DNA of 64,000 nucleotides from WHSW01 sp963851045 (GTDB lineage: Bacteria > Actinomycetota > Thermoleophilia > Solirubrobacterales > 70-9), in the NCBI GenBank assembly GCA_963851045.1, contig CAWKNC010000001.1, positions 998,681-1,062,680 on the forward strand. The letters run 5' to 3'. Shown here one piece after another: positions 1-8,816 of this stretch (position 1 is the stretch's first letter; every line of letters begins with the position of its first letter). The position numbers were made by a program, and so were the translations under genes. Below the pieces are notes generated by a model. That model saw only the letters and a list, made by a program, of their open reading frames with translations. It did no database searches and was not told where the DNA came from.

Positions 1-1015
1 CGTCGAGCTCGAGGAGCCGGGCGCCTACGGGCGGGTTGTCCGCGACGAGTCCGGCGACATCGAGCAGATCGTCGAAACCAAGGACCCGGCAGGTGTGGAC
101 CCGAAGATCCTCGAGATCGCCGAGATCAACACCGGCACCTACGCCTTTGCCGCTGAGCCGCTCGTAGAGGCGCTCGACAGTCTCGGCAACGACAACTCGG
201 CGGGCGAGTACTACCTCGGCGACGTTCTGCCGATGCTGCGCGAGCAGGGCCTGCGCGTCGTCGCGCACCGCGCCTCCGACCCCAACGTCAACCTCGGTGT
301 CAACAACCGCGCCGACCTCGCCGCCGTTGCTGCTGAGGCGCGCCGCCAGATCAACGACCGCCACATGCGCGCGGGAGTCACGATCGTCGACCCGAGCTCA
401 ACCTGGATCGACGCGGACGTCGAGATCGCCGCCGACGCCACGATCGAGCCCGGCACCGCGCTTCGCGGCGCAACCCGGATCGGCGCCGACTCGATCATCG
501 GCCCGCATTCGACCCTCGTGGACGTGACCGTTGGCGAGCAGGCTCGGGTGCTGCACTCCTACCTTCAGGACGCCGACGTGGGCAACCTGGTCTCGGTCGG
601 CCCGTTCGCCTATCTGCGTCCGGGCGCCGTTCTCGAGACGGGCGCCAAGGCGGGCACCTTCGTGGAGATCAAGAACTCCACGGTCGGCGAGGGGGCGAAG
701 GTTCCACACCTCTCATACGTCGGTGACGCCGACATCGGCGCCCGCGCCAACGTGGGAGCGGGGAGCATCACCGCCAACTACGACGGGCGCTTAAAGCACC
801 GCACGAAGATCGGGGAGGGTGCGCGAATCTCAATCAACACCTCGATGGTCGCGCCGGTCACCGTCGGCGACGGCGCATACACTGGCGCCGGTTCGGTGAT
901 CCGGGAGGACGTCCCCGACGGAGCTCTCGGCGTGTCGAGCAACGATCAGCGAAACATCGAGGACTACGCAGACCGAAAGGCGAAGGCCGACGAGGCCGGG
1001 GGAGCCAAGGAGTGA
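1..1015 (+). CDS. glmU: GlmU, bifunctional UDP-GlcNAc pyrophosphorylase / GlcN-1-P acetyltransferase (5' truncated)
   Basis: The reading frame is already open at base 2, so the start lies upstream of the window. What remains is the end of the uridylyltransferase domain (GAYGRVVRD, then EINTGTYAF) and the whole left-handed beta-helix acetyltransferase domain with its hexapeptide repeats. The acetyltransferase landmarks are present: GPFAYLRPG, FVEIKNSTVGEGAK, HLSYVGDADIG and GAGSITANYDG, with the His of HLSYVGD as the expected general base. The protein makes UDP-N-acetylglucosamine for peptidoglycan in the cytoplasm. The stop codon overlaps the GTG of prs by 4 bp, so the pair is probably translationally coupled. 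Identification is firm. Confidence 0.97.
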   Translation, partial: VELEEPGAYGRVVRDESGDIEQIVETKDPAGVDPKILEIAEINTGTYAFAAEPLVEALDSLGNDNSAGEYYLGDVLPMLREQGLRVVAHRASDPNVNLGVNNRADLAAVAAEARRQINDRHMRAGVTIVDPSSTWIDADVEIAADATIEPGTALRGATRIGADSIIGPHSTLVDVTVGEQARVLHSYLQDADVGNLVSVGPFAYLRPGAVLETGAKAGTFVEIKNSTVGEGAKVPHLSYVGDADIGARANVGAGSITANYDGRLKHRTKIGEGARISINTSMVAPVTVGDGAYTGAGSVIREDVPDGALGVSSNDQRNIEDYADRKAKADEAGGAKE

Positions 1016-2043
1016 GCATCCTGGAAGAGAGTCCGCAGGCGATCAGCTCGATTCAGGCGGAGTACACGAAGCGCCTGATGGTCTTCGGCGGACGCGCCTC
1101 GATGGAGCTCGCGGCAAGGATCGCCGGCCGGCTGGAGGTCGACCTCGGCGAGGTCGATTTGCGCACGTTCGCCGACGGCGAGGTCTACTGCCGTTACAAG
1201 GAGTCGATCCGCGGCGCAGACGTCTTCCTGGTCCAGTCCACCAGCGCCAACGCCGCCGAGGCGATGACCCCGAACGACTCGCTGGTCGAGCTCCTGACGA
1301 TGATCGACGCCGCCAAGGGCGCGTCGGCGCACCGGATCATCGCGGTGATGCCCTGGTACGGCTACTCACGCCAGGACAAGAAGTCAGCTCCACGCGAGCC
1401 CATCACAGCCCGCGTTGTCGCCCAGTGCCTCGAGGCGGTTGGCGTTGACCGCGTCCTGACGATGGACCTCCACTCCGGCCAGGTGCAGGGCTTCTTCTCG
1501 AAGCCGGTCGACCACATGACGGCGATGCCGATGCTGACGCAGTACTTCATGGACCAGGCCTGGGACAACGACCTCGTGATCGTCTCGCCCGACGCGGGCC
1601 GGGTGAAGGTCGCACGCAACTTCGCCCGCAAGGTCGGCGTCCACTGGGCGGTGATGGAAAAGGAGCGTCCCGCTCATAACGTTGCCCAGTCCGGTTACGT
1701 CGTCGGCGACGTGCAGGGCAAGACCGCGGTCTTGGTCGACGACATGATCGACACCGCCGGAACGCTGACCTCCGCCGCGAAGACGGTGCTTGACGAGGGT
1801 GCCGCAAGCGTCATCGCCTGCGCCACGCACGGGCTCTTCTCGGGCCCCGCATACGAGCGCCTCGCCTACGAGAACTCCGGAATCGAGCGGATCGTCGTCA
1901 CCGACACGATCCCGCTGCGCCCCGGCGCGCCCGACAACATCACGCAGCTCTCGGCGGCGCAGACGCTTGCCGACTCGATCCGCCGCATCTTCGCCGACGA
2001 CTCGGTCTCCGAGATCTTCGCCGGCGAGAACCAGCTGTTCTAA
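1012..2043 (+). CDS. prs: Ribose-phosphate pyrophosphokinase (PRPP synthetase)
   Basis: Makes phosphoribosyl pyrophosphate from ribose-5-phosphate and ATP for nucleotide, His and Trp synthesis. The 343-residue product shows the class I landmarks in order: the FADGEVYCRYKESIRGADVF phosphate loop, MPWYGYSRQDKKSAPREPIT (the catalytic flexible-loop region), DLHSGQVQGFF, SPDAGRVKVARNFA, and the PRPP-binding VLVDDMIDTAGTL near residue 240. The GTG start at 1012 overlaps the glmU stop, and AAGGAG lies just upstream. A glmU-prs order is common in Gram-positive bacteria. An N-terminal extension of about 18 residues precedes the usual start of the domain. Confidence 0.97.
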   Translation: MSILEESPQAISSIQAEYTKRLMVFGGRASMELAARIAGRLEVDLGEVDLRTFADGEVYCRYKESIRGADVFLVQSTSANAAEAMTPNDSLVELLTMIDAAKGASAHRIIAVMPWYGYSRQDKKSAPREPITARVVAQCLEAVGVDRVLTMDLHSGQVQGFFSKPVDHMTAMPMLTQYFMDQAWDNDLVIVSPDAGRVKVARNFARKVGVHWAVMEKERPAHNVAQSGYVVGDVQGKTAVLVDDMIDTAGTLTSAAKTVLDEGAASVIACATHGLFSGPAYERLAYENSGIERIVVTDTIPLRPGAPDNITQLSAAQTLADSIRRIFADDSVSEIFAGENQLF

Positions 2044-2089
2044 ATACGACCCGGCCGCAGTCCAGCCGCGCGGCCGCGTCAAGCAGGTG

Positions 2090-2126
2090 GGGGACGGGAT
2101 TCTCGCGAGCCTGTGCTTACGTCCCC
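2090..2126 (+). terminator. Weak stem-loop downstream of prs
   Basis: GGGGACG (2090-2096) and CGTCCCC (2120-2126) form a perfect 7-bp stem in the 136-bp gap between the convergent prs and the gene ending at 2180. No T-run follows, so this would be at best an atypical, Rho-independent-like terminator. It could equally be chance in GC-rich DNA. Confidence 0.22.
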
Positions 2127-2179
2127 TCCTGCCGGCGTAAAGACAGCCTCACCGGCGAATCCAGGTTTTCGCCGCTCGG

Positions 2180-2629
2180 CTAACCGGGATCCGAGACGTG
2201 CCAGTCGCCGTCTTGCAGCTCGAGGAGGATGGTGCGCGGCTGAGCGGGGGAGTCGGCCAGCTTGTAGCGCGCCTCGACGCGGGCGCGGGTGCCGCTGATG
2301 TTGACGAAACGGACGTCGATCGTCGAGTCCTCGAACGCGGGCGCGAGGACGTCGAGGATCTGGGTGCACGAAAGCGCCTCGTCGGACTCGAGTCGCTGCG
2401 CGGTATTCACCTCGAGCTCGTTGCGCGCGTCCTCGGTGAGTAGTCGGCAGAAGCTTTTCGAGTTGCCGTCGGACGCGGCGGCGAAGAACTCCTCGACGAC
2501 GTCCTGCACGACCTCCTCCTGAGTCGGCGGGTCTGAGAACGGGCCGACGTCCTCGATCGCGAGCACGGCCACGGCGATCCCGAGAACGAGAAGTACGGCT
2601 GCGATCCGGCGGCGAAGGGCATCACTCAT
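2180..2629 (-). CDS. Membrane-anchored or secreted hypothetical protein, NTF2/DUF4878-like
   Basis: A 149-residue protein with a short basic start, one hydrophobic segment (about residues 9-25, AAVLLVLGIAVAVLAI) and a soluble extracytoplasmic domain. The domain begins with TQEEVVQDVVEEFFAAASDG and ends with LLELQDGDWHVSD. A helix with a 'ffaA..dgd...' pattern, a paired-Cys middle (FCRLL, SCTQI) and a closing 'w.v' strand are typical of small SnoaL/NTF2-like lipoprotein-type domains. The fold assignment is therefore inference and the function is unknown. Its ATG lies 35 bp from the divergently transcribed GDPD gene, so both promoters must share that gap. Confidence 0.75.
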   Translation of the reverse strand: MSDALRRRIAAVLLVLGIAVAVLAIEDVGPFSDPPTQEEVVQDVVEEFFAAASDGNSKSFCRLLTEDARNELEVNTAQRLESDEALSCTQILDVLAPAFEDSTIDVRFVNISGTRARVEARYKLADSPAQPRTILLELQDGDWHVSDPG

Positions 2630-2630
2630 C

Positions 2631-2660
2631 CGCGCAAACTATTCGCAATAAGGTTGCGCG
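2631..2660. promoter_or_regulatory. Inverted repeat in the divergent 2630/2665 promoter gap
   Basis: CGCGCAA (2631-2637) is repeated in perfect inverse orientation as TTGCGCG (2654-2660), with a 16-bp AT-richer spacer. It fills the 35-bp gap between two divergent genes, which is where a dimeric repressor would control both. No regulator is identified. A 7-16-7 inverted repeat also occurs in the 7201-7268 divergent gap, with a different half-site. Confidence 0.35.
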
Positions 2661-2664
2661 CCCC

Positions 2665-3411
2665 TTGTTCCTGCGGATTGGCCACAAGGGCGCCGACGCC
2701 GTCGCGCCCGGAAACACGCTCGAAAGCTTCGCCGCCGCGGTTGAGGTTGGCGTCGACGTGATCGAGCTCGACGTGCTGCGGCCGCGCTCGGACTTCGCCG
2801 ACGGCAGCGACTGGCGTAATGCGCCCGCTGGCCCGACGCCGGGCACCGGACCCCTTCTGGTTGCCCACGACTGGGGCGACGCGGCCCGTCGCGACCCGCT
2901 CACGCTCGAGGAGACCCTCGATGCCTTTTTGCGCCCGCCGTTTCATGAGGTTCGCTTCGACCTGGACCTGAAGCTTGCGGGTCGCGAGGACGAGGTCGTC
3001 GCCGCCCTGCGCGACCGCGGTCTGATCGAGCGGGCGATGACCTCGACCATGGAGGTCTCGAGCGTCGCCTACCTGCGCGACGCCGCCCCCGAGCTCTACC
3101 GCGGCTGGACCCTGCCAAAGGTCAGTCGCGACTACTCACGGGGCGCGCTCCTGCGTCCTGCTTTCCTCGCCGGTTCCGCTGTGCTGCGCGCCCGGCTACC
3201 CGGCATCGTTCGCCGCCGCGCCCCGAAGTTCGGCGTTTCGGCCATCTGGGCCTATCACCGCGTCATTACGCCGCAGCTCGTCGCCGCCGCACATTCGGTC
3301 GACCTCAGCCTCTTCGCCTGGACGGTGGACGACGCGGAGCGGATCTCCGAGCTGGCCGCGCTCGGTGTCGACGGGATCGTCTCGAACGACCCGCGGCTGC
3401 TCAGCTCTTGA
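2665..3411 (+). CDS. Glycerophosphodiester phosphodiesterase (GDPD family)
   Basis: Hydrolyses glycerophosphodiesters, the deacylated phospholipid products, to glycerol-3-phosphate and an alcohol; probably cytoplasmic, because no signal peptide is visible. The 248-residue TIM barrel opens with IGHKGADAVAPGNTLESF, matching the H(R/K)G...ENT metal and catalytic motif. VIELDVLRPRSDF supplies the Glu-x-Asp pair, VAHDWG a second metal ligand region, and VDDAERISELAALGVDGIVS the typical barrel end. The start is a TTG at 2665, because no ATG or GTG lies in frame just upstream. The 3' end overlaps the convergent membrane-protein gene by 11 bp. Confidence 0.88.
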   Translation: MFLRIGHKGADAVAPGNTLESFAAAVEVGVDVIELDVLRPRSDFADGSDWRNAPAGPTPGTGPLLVAHDWGDAARRDPLTLEETLDAFLRPPFHEVRFDLDLKLAGREDEVVAALRDRGLIERAMTSTMEVSSVAYLRDAAPELYRGWTLPKVSRDYSRGALLRPAFLAGSAVLRARLPGIVRRRAPKFGVSAIWAYHRVITPQLVAAAHSVDLSLFAWTVDDAERISELAALGVDGIVSNDPRLLSS

Positions 3412-4234
3412 CGCGGACCGCCGACTCCATGTCCTGCTGGGTGAAGCCCGGTGTCATCTCGCCCACCGAGGCGAAGCGATAGAGCGCAACGCCAAAGATC
3501 CCCTTCAGCGCCTGGACGATGAGCCCGGCGACAACCATGATCAGGACACCGGCGATCACGAGCACCGCGCCCGCAGCCATCCCGCTGCTGCTGTCGTTGG
3601 CCCACAGATAGATGCCACCGGCGATCAGCGCGATCGCCGGAAGGATCCCGAGGAGCATCACGATCCCGCCGATCGCGACGTTGCCGACGACCTGACCGCG
3701 CCAGCGCTCCTTGAAGAGGCTGGCCGACCGCTTGAGCGTGCCCCACGGACCGGTGCCCTCGAAGGTGATCACCGGAATCGACAGGAACGTGATCAGGCCC
3801 CAGGCGGCGCCGACCAGGGAGGCAGCGATCGCCTCGCCGATGCTGCCGGTCTGCTGGATCGCTGAGATGACCGTCCCGACCAGTACCGAGATCGCGGCCC
3901 AGCCCGCGATCGCTCCGGTGTGCGACTTGGCGATCGCGAGACCGTCGGACATCGTCGCCGGCTCGCCTCTGAAGATCTTGTCCGCGCAGGACGCGAGGCC
4001 CACACCGAAGTAGACCGAGACGAACGAGGCTCCATAGAGGCCGAGCGCAACAAGCAGGCCGCCAATCACACGCTGGCCGTCGTCGATCAAAAAGACGCCG
4101 GGCAGGACGAGAACGACCACGAGCGCGATCGCGAGCAGCGCTCCGTAAAAGGGGAATCGCAGCAGCTCACGGTTCGACTTGAGCACCGCCCAGCTCTTCT
4201 TGGTCAGCTCCCAGCCCTGTCTCCAACGACTCAT
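3401..4234 (-). CDS. DUF6159-type integral membrane protein
   Basis: A 277-residue polytopic protein with about six hydrophobic segments. The N-terminus, RQGWELTKKSWAVLKSNRELL, followed by paired TM helices and the FEGTGPWGTLKRSASLFKER loop, matches the DUF6159/'glycerophosphoryl diester phosphodiesterase membrane domain'-like families. Those families have no proven biochemical role. It is convergent with the GDPD gene and divergent from the MFS exporter (44 bp gap). The assignment is from recalled motif similarity, so the family is likely and the function open. Confidence 0.7.
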   Translation of the reverse strand: MSRWRQGWELTKKSWAVLKSNRELLRFPFYGALLAIALVVVLVLPGVFLIDDGQRVIGGLLVALGLYGASFVSVYFGVGLASCADKIFRGEPATMSDGLAIAKSHTGAIAGWAAISVLVGTVISAIQQTGSIGEAIAASLVGAAWGLITFLSIPVITFEGTGPWGTLKRSASLFKERWRGQVVGNVAIGGIVMLLGILPAIALIAGGIYLWANDSSSGMAAGAVLVIAGVLIMVVAGLIVQALKGIFGVALYRFASVGEMTPGFTQQDMESAVRVKS

Positions 4235-4277
4235 CTCTACTCCTCGATCGTCATATCAACGGATTACAGTCAATCCG

Positions 4278-5831
4278 ATGTCGGCGCAGGGGAGTTCGCC
4301 GGGAACGGGCATGGCCCTCTTTGCGATGGGTCTCGGTGTGCTGGTCATCGCCAACGACTTCACGGCCCTCAACGTTGCCCTGCCCGCCATCGAGCAGGAC
4401 TTCGACGTCGACGTTGGGACCGTGCAGTGGACGGTCAACGCCTACGCCCTCACCTACGGCATGGTGCTCGTCACCGGCGGCCGCCTCGCGGACATGTTCG
4501 GCCGTCGGCGCATCTTCTTTATCGGCGCGGCGATCTTTGCGCTCTTCTCGCTTCTCGGTGGGCTCGCACAGAACGCCGAGCAGCTCATCGCGATGCGGGT
4601 CGGGATGGGAGTCGGTGGCGGACTGATGTGGCCAGCCATTCTCGGCATGACATTCGCCGCGGTCTCGCCCGCCCGCGCCGCCTTCGCCGGTGGGCTCATT
4701 CTCGGTGTGGCCGGCCTCGGTAACGCGCTTGGCCCGTTGATTGGCGGTGTGCTCACGGATGAGCTCAGCTGGCGCGCGATCTTCTTCCTCAACATCCCGG
4801 TCGCGGTGTTCGCAGTCGCCGTGACCGCGGCAAAGATCCATCAGCCAGCCCCGGCCGATGCCCAGCGCGAGCGAATCGACTACGCCGGCATCGTCTCGCT
4901 CTCGCTCGGACTGGTTCTGCTGCTCCTCGCTCTCGACCAGTCGGCCGAATGGGGCTGGGGCGACGCCCGCGTCCTCGGGATGCTCGCCGGCGCGATCACC
5001 CTGCTGGTGGCCTTCGGGCTGATCGAGCCGCGAGCCGGCGGTGCGGCCCTCGTCCCACCGGACGTGATCGCAAACCGCGGCTTCCGGTCGGCCTGCCTGA
5101 CGATCCTCTGCCTCTCGGCCGTCTTCTTCACGGCGATCCTCTACGTGCCGCAGCTGATGGAGAAGATCCTCGGCTACAGCGCCCTCAAGGCTGGCTTTGC
5201 GATGCTGCCGATGCTCGGCACCTTCGGCGCGGTCGCGTTCCTCTCGGCGCGAATCAGTGCCAGGGTCGGGATGCGGCAGGTGATCCTGGCGGGAGCGGCG
5301 GCACTCGCGGCGGGGCCGCTGCTGCTCAGCTTCTTCGACGCAAGCTCGACCTACGGCGCGCTTGTTCCGGGGCTGATCGCGATCGGAATCGGAGCGGGGC
5401 TGTTTTACCCGACGATCACCACCGCGGCGGTTGGCATGCTCGACAAGTCGCGGTCGAGCCTGGCCGGAGGCATTGCCTACATGTTCCAGGTAGCGGGTGG
5501 CGCTGTCGGGCTTGGGCTGGCGACGACCCTGTTCACGATCCGTTCCGAGGATCGGGTCAGCTCTGACATCGAGGCCCTCGGGCTCAACCCCTCTGGCCGC
5601 GATGTCGATGTTGTCCACGGCATCCTCGCCGGAACCGAGTCGGGCAAGCAAGCTGTGTCGGACTTCGGCGCCGGGGCCGCCGACAAGGTCCTCGAGGTCG
5701 TGCGCGACTCGTTCGTCTCCGGCGCTCAGTTCAGCTTGCGGATCGTTGCCGCCATCGCCCTCGTCGGTCTCGCGATCGCAGCGCTCGGCGTGCGCCCTAC
5801 TCCGCCGGATGAATCAGCGGAACCTGCTTGA
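4278..5831 (+). CDS. MFS transporter, DHA2 (EmrB/QacA-like, 14-TM) family
   Basis: Probable proton-coupled drug or metabolite exporter in the cytoplasmic membrane. The 517-residue product has 13-14 hydrophobic segments. FTALNVALPAIEQDF in TM1 is the classic DHA2 motif, TVQWTVNAYALTYG matches TM2, GGRLADMFGRRRIFF is MFS motif A, and LGNALGPLIGGVLTDELSWRAIF is motif C followed by the conserved WRWIF-like segment (split here only by description). I chose the ATG at 4278 because the family starts just before TM1. A possible -10 hexamer (TACAGT, 4265-4270) lies only 7 bp upstream, which suggests a leaderless or very short-leader mRNA. The 3' end overlaps the convergent AarF-like gene by 35 bp. Confidence 0.92.
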   Translation: MSAQGSSPGTGMALFAMGLGVLVIANDFTALNVALPAIEQDFDVDVGTVQWTVNAYALTYGMVLVTGGRLADMFGRRRIFFIGAAIFALFSLLGGLAQNAEQLIAMRVGMGVGGGLMWPAILGMTFAAVSPARAAFAGGLILGVAGLGNALGPLIGGVLTDELSWRAIFFLNIPVAVFAVAVTAAKIHQPAPADAQRERIDYAGIVSLSLGLVLLLLALDQSAEWGWGDARVLGMLAGAITLLVAFGLIEPRAGGAALVPPDVIANRGFRSACLTILCLSAVFFTAILYVPQLMEKILGYSALKAGFAMLPMLGTFGAVAFLSARISARVGMRQVILAGAAALAAGPLLLSFFDASSTYGALVPGLIAIGIGAGLFYPTITTAAVGMLDKSRSSLAGGIAYMFQVAGGAVGLGLATTLFTIRSEDRVSSDIEALGLNPSGRDVDVVHGILAGTESGKQAVSDFGAGAADKVLEVVRDSFVSGAQFSLRIVAAIALVGLAIAALGVRPTPPDESAEPA

Positions 5832-7200
5832 CCCCGCGGGTTTCGAAGTACTCCCACTCCGCGGTGCCGAGCTCGGTCTCCGCCCTGTCGCCGTAGACCC
5901 ACTCGCGCATGATCCGGTGCCAGTTGCGTCTGGCGCCGAGCTGGGCCAGGACAGCGATCAGGCCGATTTCCATACGCCTGCCCATCAGCTCGTCCGCCGG
6001 GATGTTCTCGCGGCGCATCACCTGGAAGTACTCGGAGCGTGGGTCGGACGCGGACTCGATGATCTTCATCACCCGGCGCGAGGAGACCTGGTATTCGCCG
6101 TCCTCCATGTACCAGCCCCCGACCAGCATCACGTGGTCCATCAGCCGCTCGGCGTCGAGCTTGGTCGGCTTGCGAATGAACCCGAGGTCGTGGAGGCGCT
6201 GACGCAGCGCCTCGGGGTCCTTGCGAACGGCCGCGTCGAACGCGACCTGCTCGAGCTCGATCTGCTCGCGGTCGAGCTTCTTGGTCATGCCGAAGTCGAG
6301 AAAGGCCACCCGTCCGTCGGCCATCAGCAGATAGTTGCCGGGGTGAGAGTCGGCGTTGAAGTGCTGCAGGTGGTAGACCGAGCCGAAGCAGAAGCGGAAG
6401 ACGATCTCGCCGAAACGGTCGCGTTCGTCCTGGTCGAGCTCCTTCACGTCCTCGAAATCGGTTCCCTCCACGAACTCGGTCACCAATACCCGGCGGCGCG
6501 AGAGCCGGGTGATCACGTCGGGGACGTAGATGAACGGGTGGCCGCGGTAGCCGCGTGAGAACGCGCGCTGGTTCTGCGCTTCGTACTCGTAGTCGAGCTC
6601 CTCGAGCACACGCTCCCTGAGCTCTTCCGCGACCGACTTGGCGTCGAGCCCGGGCGCGATGGCTTTGGCGAGACGCACGATGACGCCCGCGTTCTTGAGA
6701 TCGGACTCGAGCGCCTCCGCGACGCCGGGGTACTGGATCTTCACCGCCACCTTGCGGCCGTCGAGCAGCGTGGCGCGATGGACCTGCCCGATCGAGGCAG
6801 CGGCGAACGCGTCGGGCTCGAACTCGGCGAAGTGCTGGTGCACCGGCTCGCCGTACTCCTCCTCGATGACCTTCGAGACCTTCTCCCACGGCATCGGCGG
6901 CGCCGAGGTGCGCAGCTTCGCAAGCTCGCGCTGGTACAGGTCTCGGTACTCGGGCGGCAGGAACTCGGTATCGACAAACGAGGCGAGCTGACCGATCTTC
7001 ATCGCCGCGCCCTTCATCTCGCCGAGCGTGCTGACCATCTTCAACGCGGTCTCGACGTGGCGCGCCTCGAGCCTCTCGGCGGCGCCCTCCTTCGAGCGGG
7101 CCACGCCTGCGGCCTTCGTGCCCGCGTAGCGCGCGGCCTGTCCACTGAGCGCCGTGCCCAGCTTCGCCGAGCGCCGGGTCCGGCCCTTTGGAATCTTCAT
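5797..7200 (-). CDS. AarF/UbiB (ABC1/ADCK) family atypical kinase-like protein
   Basis: UbiB-family proteins are atypical ATPases/kinases linked to isoprenoid-quinone and lipid metabolism; the exact substrate is unknown. The 467-residue protein contains the family signature KxGQ (GAAMKIGQLASF), the Ala-rich nucleotide loop AAASIGQVHRATL with the VAVKIQYPG lysine, the HPGNYLLM catalytic loop and the metal-binding FLDFGMTKKL. The start is the ATG at 7200, immediately before a basic N-terminus (KIPKGRTRRSAKLG); longer versions would run into the promoter region. It is divergent from the DUF1254 gene, with an inverted repeat in the shared gap. Confidence 0.9.
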   Translation of the reverse strand: MKIPKGRTRRSAKLGTALSGQAARYAGTKAAGVARSKEGAAERLEARHVETALKMVSTLGEMKGAAMKIGQLASFVDTEFLPPEYRDLYQRELAKLRTSAPPMPWEKVSKVIEEEYGEPVHQHFAEFEPDAFAAASIGQVHRATLLDGRKVAVKIQYPGVAEALESDLKNAGVIVRLAKAIAPGLDAKSVAEELRERVLEELDYEYEAQNQRAFSRGYRGHPFIYVPDVITRLSRRRVLVTEFVEGTDFEDVKELDQDERDRFGEIVFRFCFGSVYHLQHFNADSHPGNYLLMADGRVAFLDFGMTKKLDREQIELEQVAFDAAVRKDPEALRQRLHDLGFIRKPTKLDAERLMDHVMLVGGWYMEDGEYQVSSRRVMKIIESASDPRSEYFQVMRRENIPADELMGRRMEIGLIAVLAQLGARRNWHRIMREWVYGDRAETELGTAEWEYFETRGVKQVPLIHPAE

Positions 7201-7210
7201 GTCGTCGCCG

Positions 7211-7240
7211 CCCACGAGCGCCTGAGGGTAGATTCGTGGG
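7211..7240. promoter_or_regulatory. Inverted repeat in the divergent 7200/7269 gap
   Basis: CCCACGA (7211-7217) and TCGTGGG (7234-7240) are perfect inverse copies 16 bp apart. They lie between the divergent AarF-like and DUF1254 genes, with a -10-like TAGATT inside. This is a plausible operator for an unknown dimeric regulator. The 7-16-7 geometry equals that of the repeat at 2631-2660, but the half-site sequence differs. Confidence 0.35.
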
Positions 7241-7268
7241 CCACCGTTCTCAAGGAGGAGTGACCGGC

Positions 7269-8741
7269 GTGTCAAGGAGACGAGGCGGGATAGCGAGAGC
7301 GTTCGTCGCGTCGATCGCGGCAACGCTGACGCTCGGCGTGGCATCCGCAGCAGCCGACTCCGCCGCCGACTACGCGGCCGGCTACGAGCTCGGCTCGGAG
7401 GCCTATCAGTACGGAATCCCGCTGCTCGACGTCGATCGCATCGTCCGGACCGGTACCAGCGTCAACCGCCCGGACACCAGGGGTCACGCGCCGTTCAACC
7501 GCTTCAGCCACGCTCGCGAGCTCGCCGACCCGCGGGCGCGCGACGTCGTTGCCCCCAATCACGACACGCTCTATTCGATCGCGTTCCTCGACCTCGCCCG
7601 CCGCCCACAGGTGATTGAGATCCCATCGAACATTCGGCGCTTTTTCACGTTCGAGCTCGTGGATCCGTGGACCGAGAACTTCGCGAACATCGGCTCCGCC
7701 ACCGGCCAGCAAAAGGGTGGTGACTTCGCGATCGTCGGACCCGACTTCAAGGGCAGGCTGCCGAAGGGCGTCAGGCGCGTGCGCTCCCCGCATGACCGCG
7801 TCTGGCTCATCGGCCGCACCTACATCAAGAACGCGAAGGACACGAAAAGGGTCAATCGCATCCAGGACTCCTACGGGCTGGTCCCGCTTTCCAAGTACGG
7901 CAAGGACTGGAAGCCGACCTACAGGGGCCCGAAGGACAAGACCGTCGACGAGGCGTCGATCCCGGGCCTCGGGCCCGGAGAGGATCCGCTCGAGTTCTAC
8001 GCAGCTCTCAACGAGCTGATGCGCCGGTTCCCGCCTCCAGCGGCCGACCAGCCGCTCCTGGACCGGCTCGCGGCAATCGGCGTCGGCGGTGGCGAGCTGC
8101 CGACCAACCCCGACACGCTCAGCGGAATGCGCGATGCGATCACCGAGGGGCCCGCGAACATTCAGGCAAAGCTCGTCGCCCGCTACATCGCCCAGGCCAA
8201 CATCCACAACGGCTATCTGATGGGCGATATCGGCCACTACGGCACCGATTACGAGCTGCGTGCGATCACCGACAGGGTTGGCGTCGGAGCGCTGAAGCCG
8301 AAGGTGGCCATCTACGCCTTCGCCCAGACCGATCGCAATCTCGGTCCCCTGAGCGGCGATTCACGCTACGTCCTGCATCTGGCGGCCGACCAGCTGCCGG
8401 TTCCGGCGCAGGCGTTCTGGTCGATGACGCTCTACGACTCACGGGTCTTTCTCTTCCCGAATCCGTTCGACCGCTTCTTGATCAACAACCGCACCGATCT
8501 GAACCTGAACCCCGACGGCTCGCTTGACCTCTTCATCCAGTCAGAGGAGCCGTCGCAGCCGCGCCAGGCCCAGAACTGGGTGCCTTCGCCGCCGGGTCAG
8601 GGCTTCTTGGTGATCTGGAGGCTGTACCAACCCGGGGCGGCAAGGGCCGGAATTCTCGATGGCAGCGGCTGGCAGCCACCGGCGATCATGCGGTGTGACG
8701 AAGAGGGTGTCGCCGCGGACGGCACCCGGTGCGCGCTGTAG
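7269..8741 (+). CDS. Secreted DUF1254 / DUF1214 domain protein
   Basis: A 490-residue exported protein with an Arg-rich n-region followed by AFVASIAATLTLGVASAAA as the signal peptide. The N-terminal half carries DUF1254 hallmarks (APNHDTLYSIAFLDLARRP, then FELVDPWTENFANIG and GPDFKG). The C-terminal half carries DUF1214 hallmarks (FWSMTLYDSRVFLFPN, PDGSLDLFIQSEEPS, FLVIWRLYQP). Two-domain proteins of this type are widespread in soil bacteria and their activity is unestablished. The GTG at 7269 is chosen because AAGGAGGAG lies 8 bp upstream. Confidence 0.9.
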   Translation: MSRRRGGIARAFVASIAATLTLGVASAAADSAADYAAGYELGSEAYQYGIPLLDVDRIVRTGTSVNRPDTRGHAPFNRFSHARELADPRARDVVAPNHDTLYSIAFLDLARRPQVIEIPSNIRRFFTFELVDPWTENFANIGSATGQQKGGDFAIVGPDFKGRLPKGVRRVRSPHDRVWLIGRTYIKNAKDTKRVNRIQDSYGLVPLSKYGKDWKPTYRGPKDKTVDEASIPGLGPGEDPLEFYAALNELMRRFPPPAADQPLLDRLAAIGVGGGELPTNPDTLSGMRDAITEGPANIQAKLVARYIAQANIHNGYLMGDIGHYGTDYELRAITDRVGVGALKPKVAIYAFAQTDRNLGPLSGDSRYVLHLAADQLPVPAQAFWSMTLYDSRVFLFPNPFDRFLINNRTDLNLNPDGSLDLFIQSEEPSQPRQAQNWVPSPPGQGFLVIWRLYQPGAARAGILDGSGWQPPAIMRCDEEGVAADGTRCAL

Positions 8742-8816
8742 CGAGCGGGCGGGCGCAGGCCGAAGCGGTGCCTTGGCGCCGTTGGGCCGGCTGACTCCTC
8801 TATCCTCAGCCGCCGC

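Noticed and set aside
4251..5651. 466-codon minus-strand frame inside the MFS gene
   Set aside because: Highly charged shadow of a hydrophobic gene; no start signal or domain.
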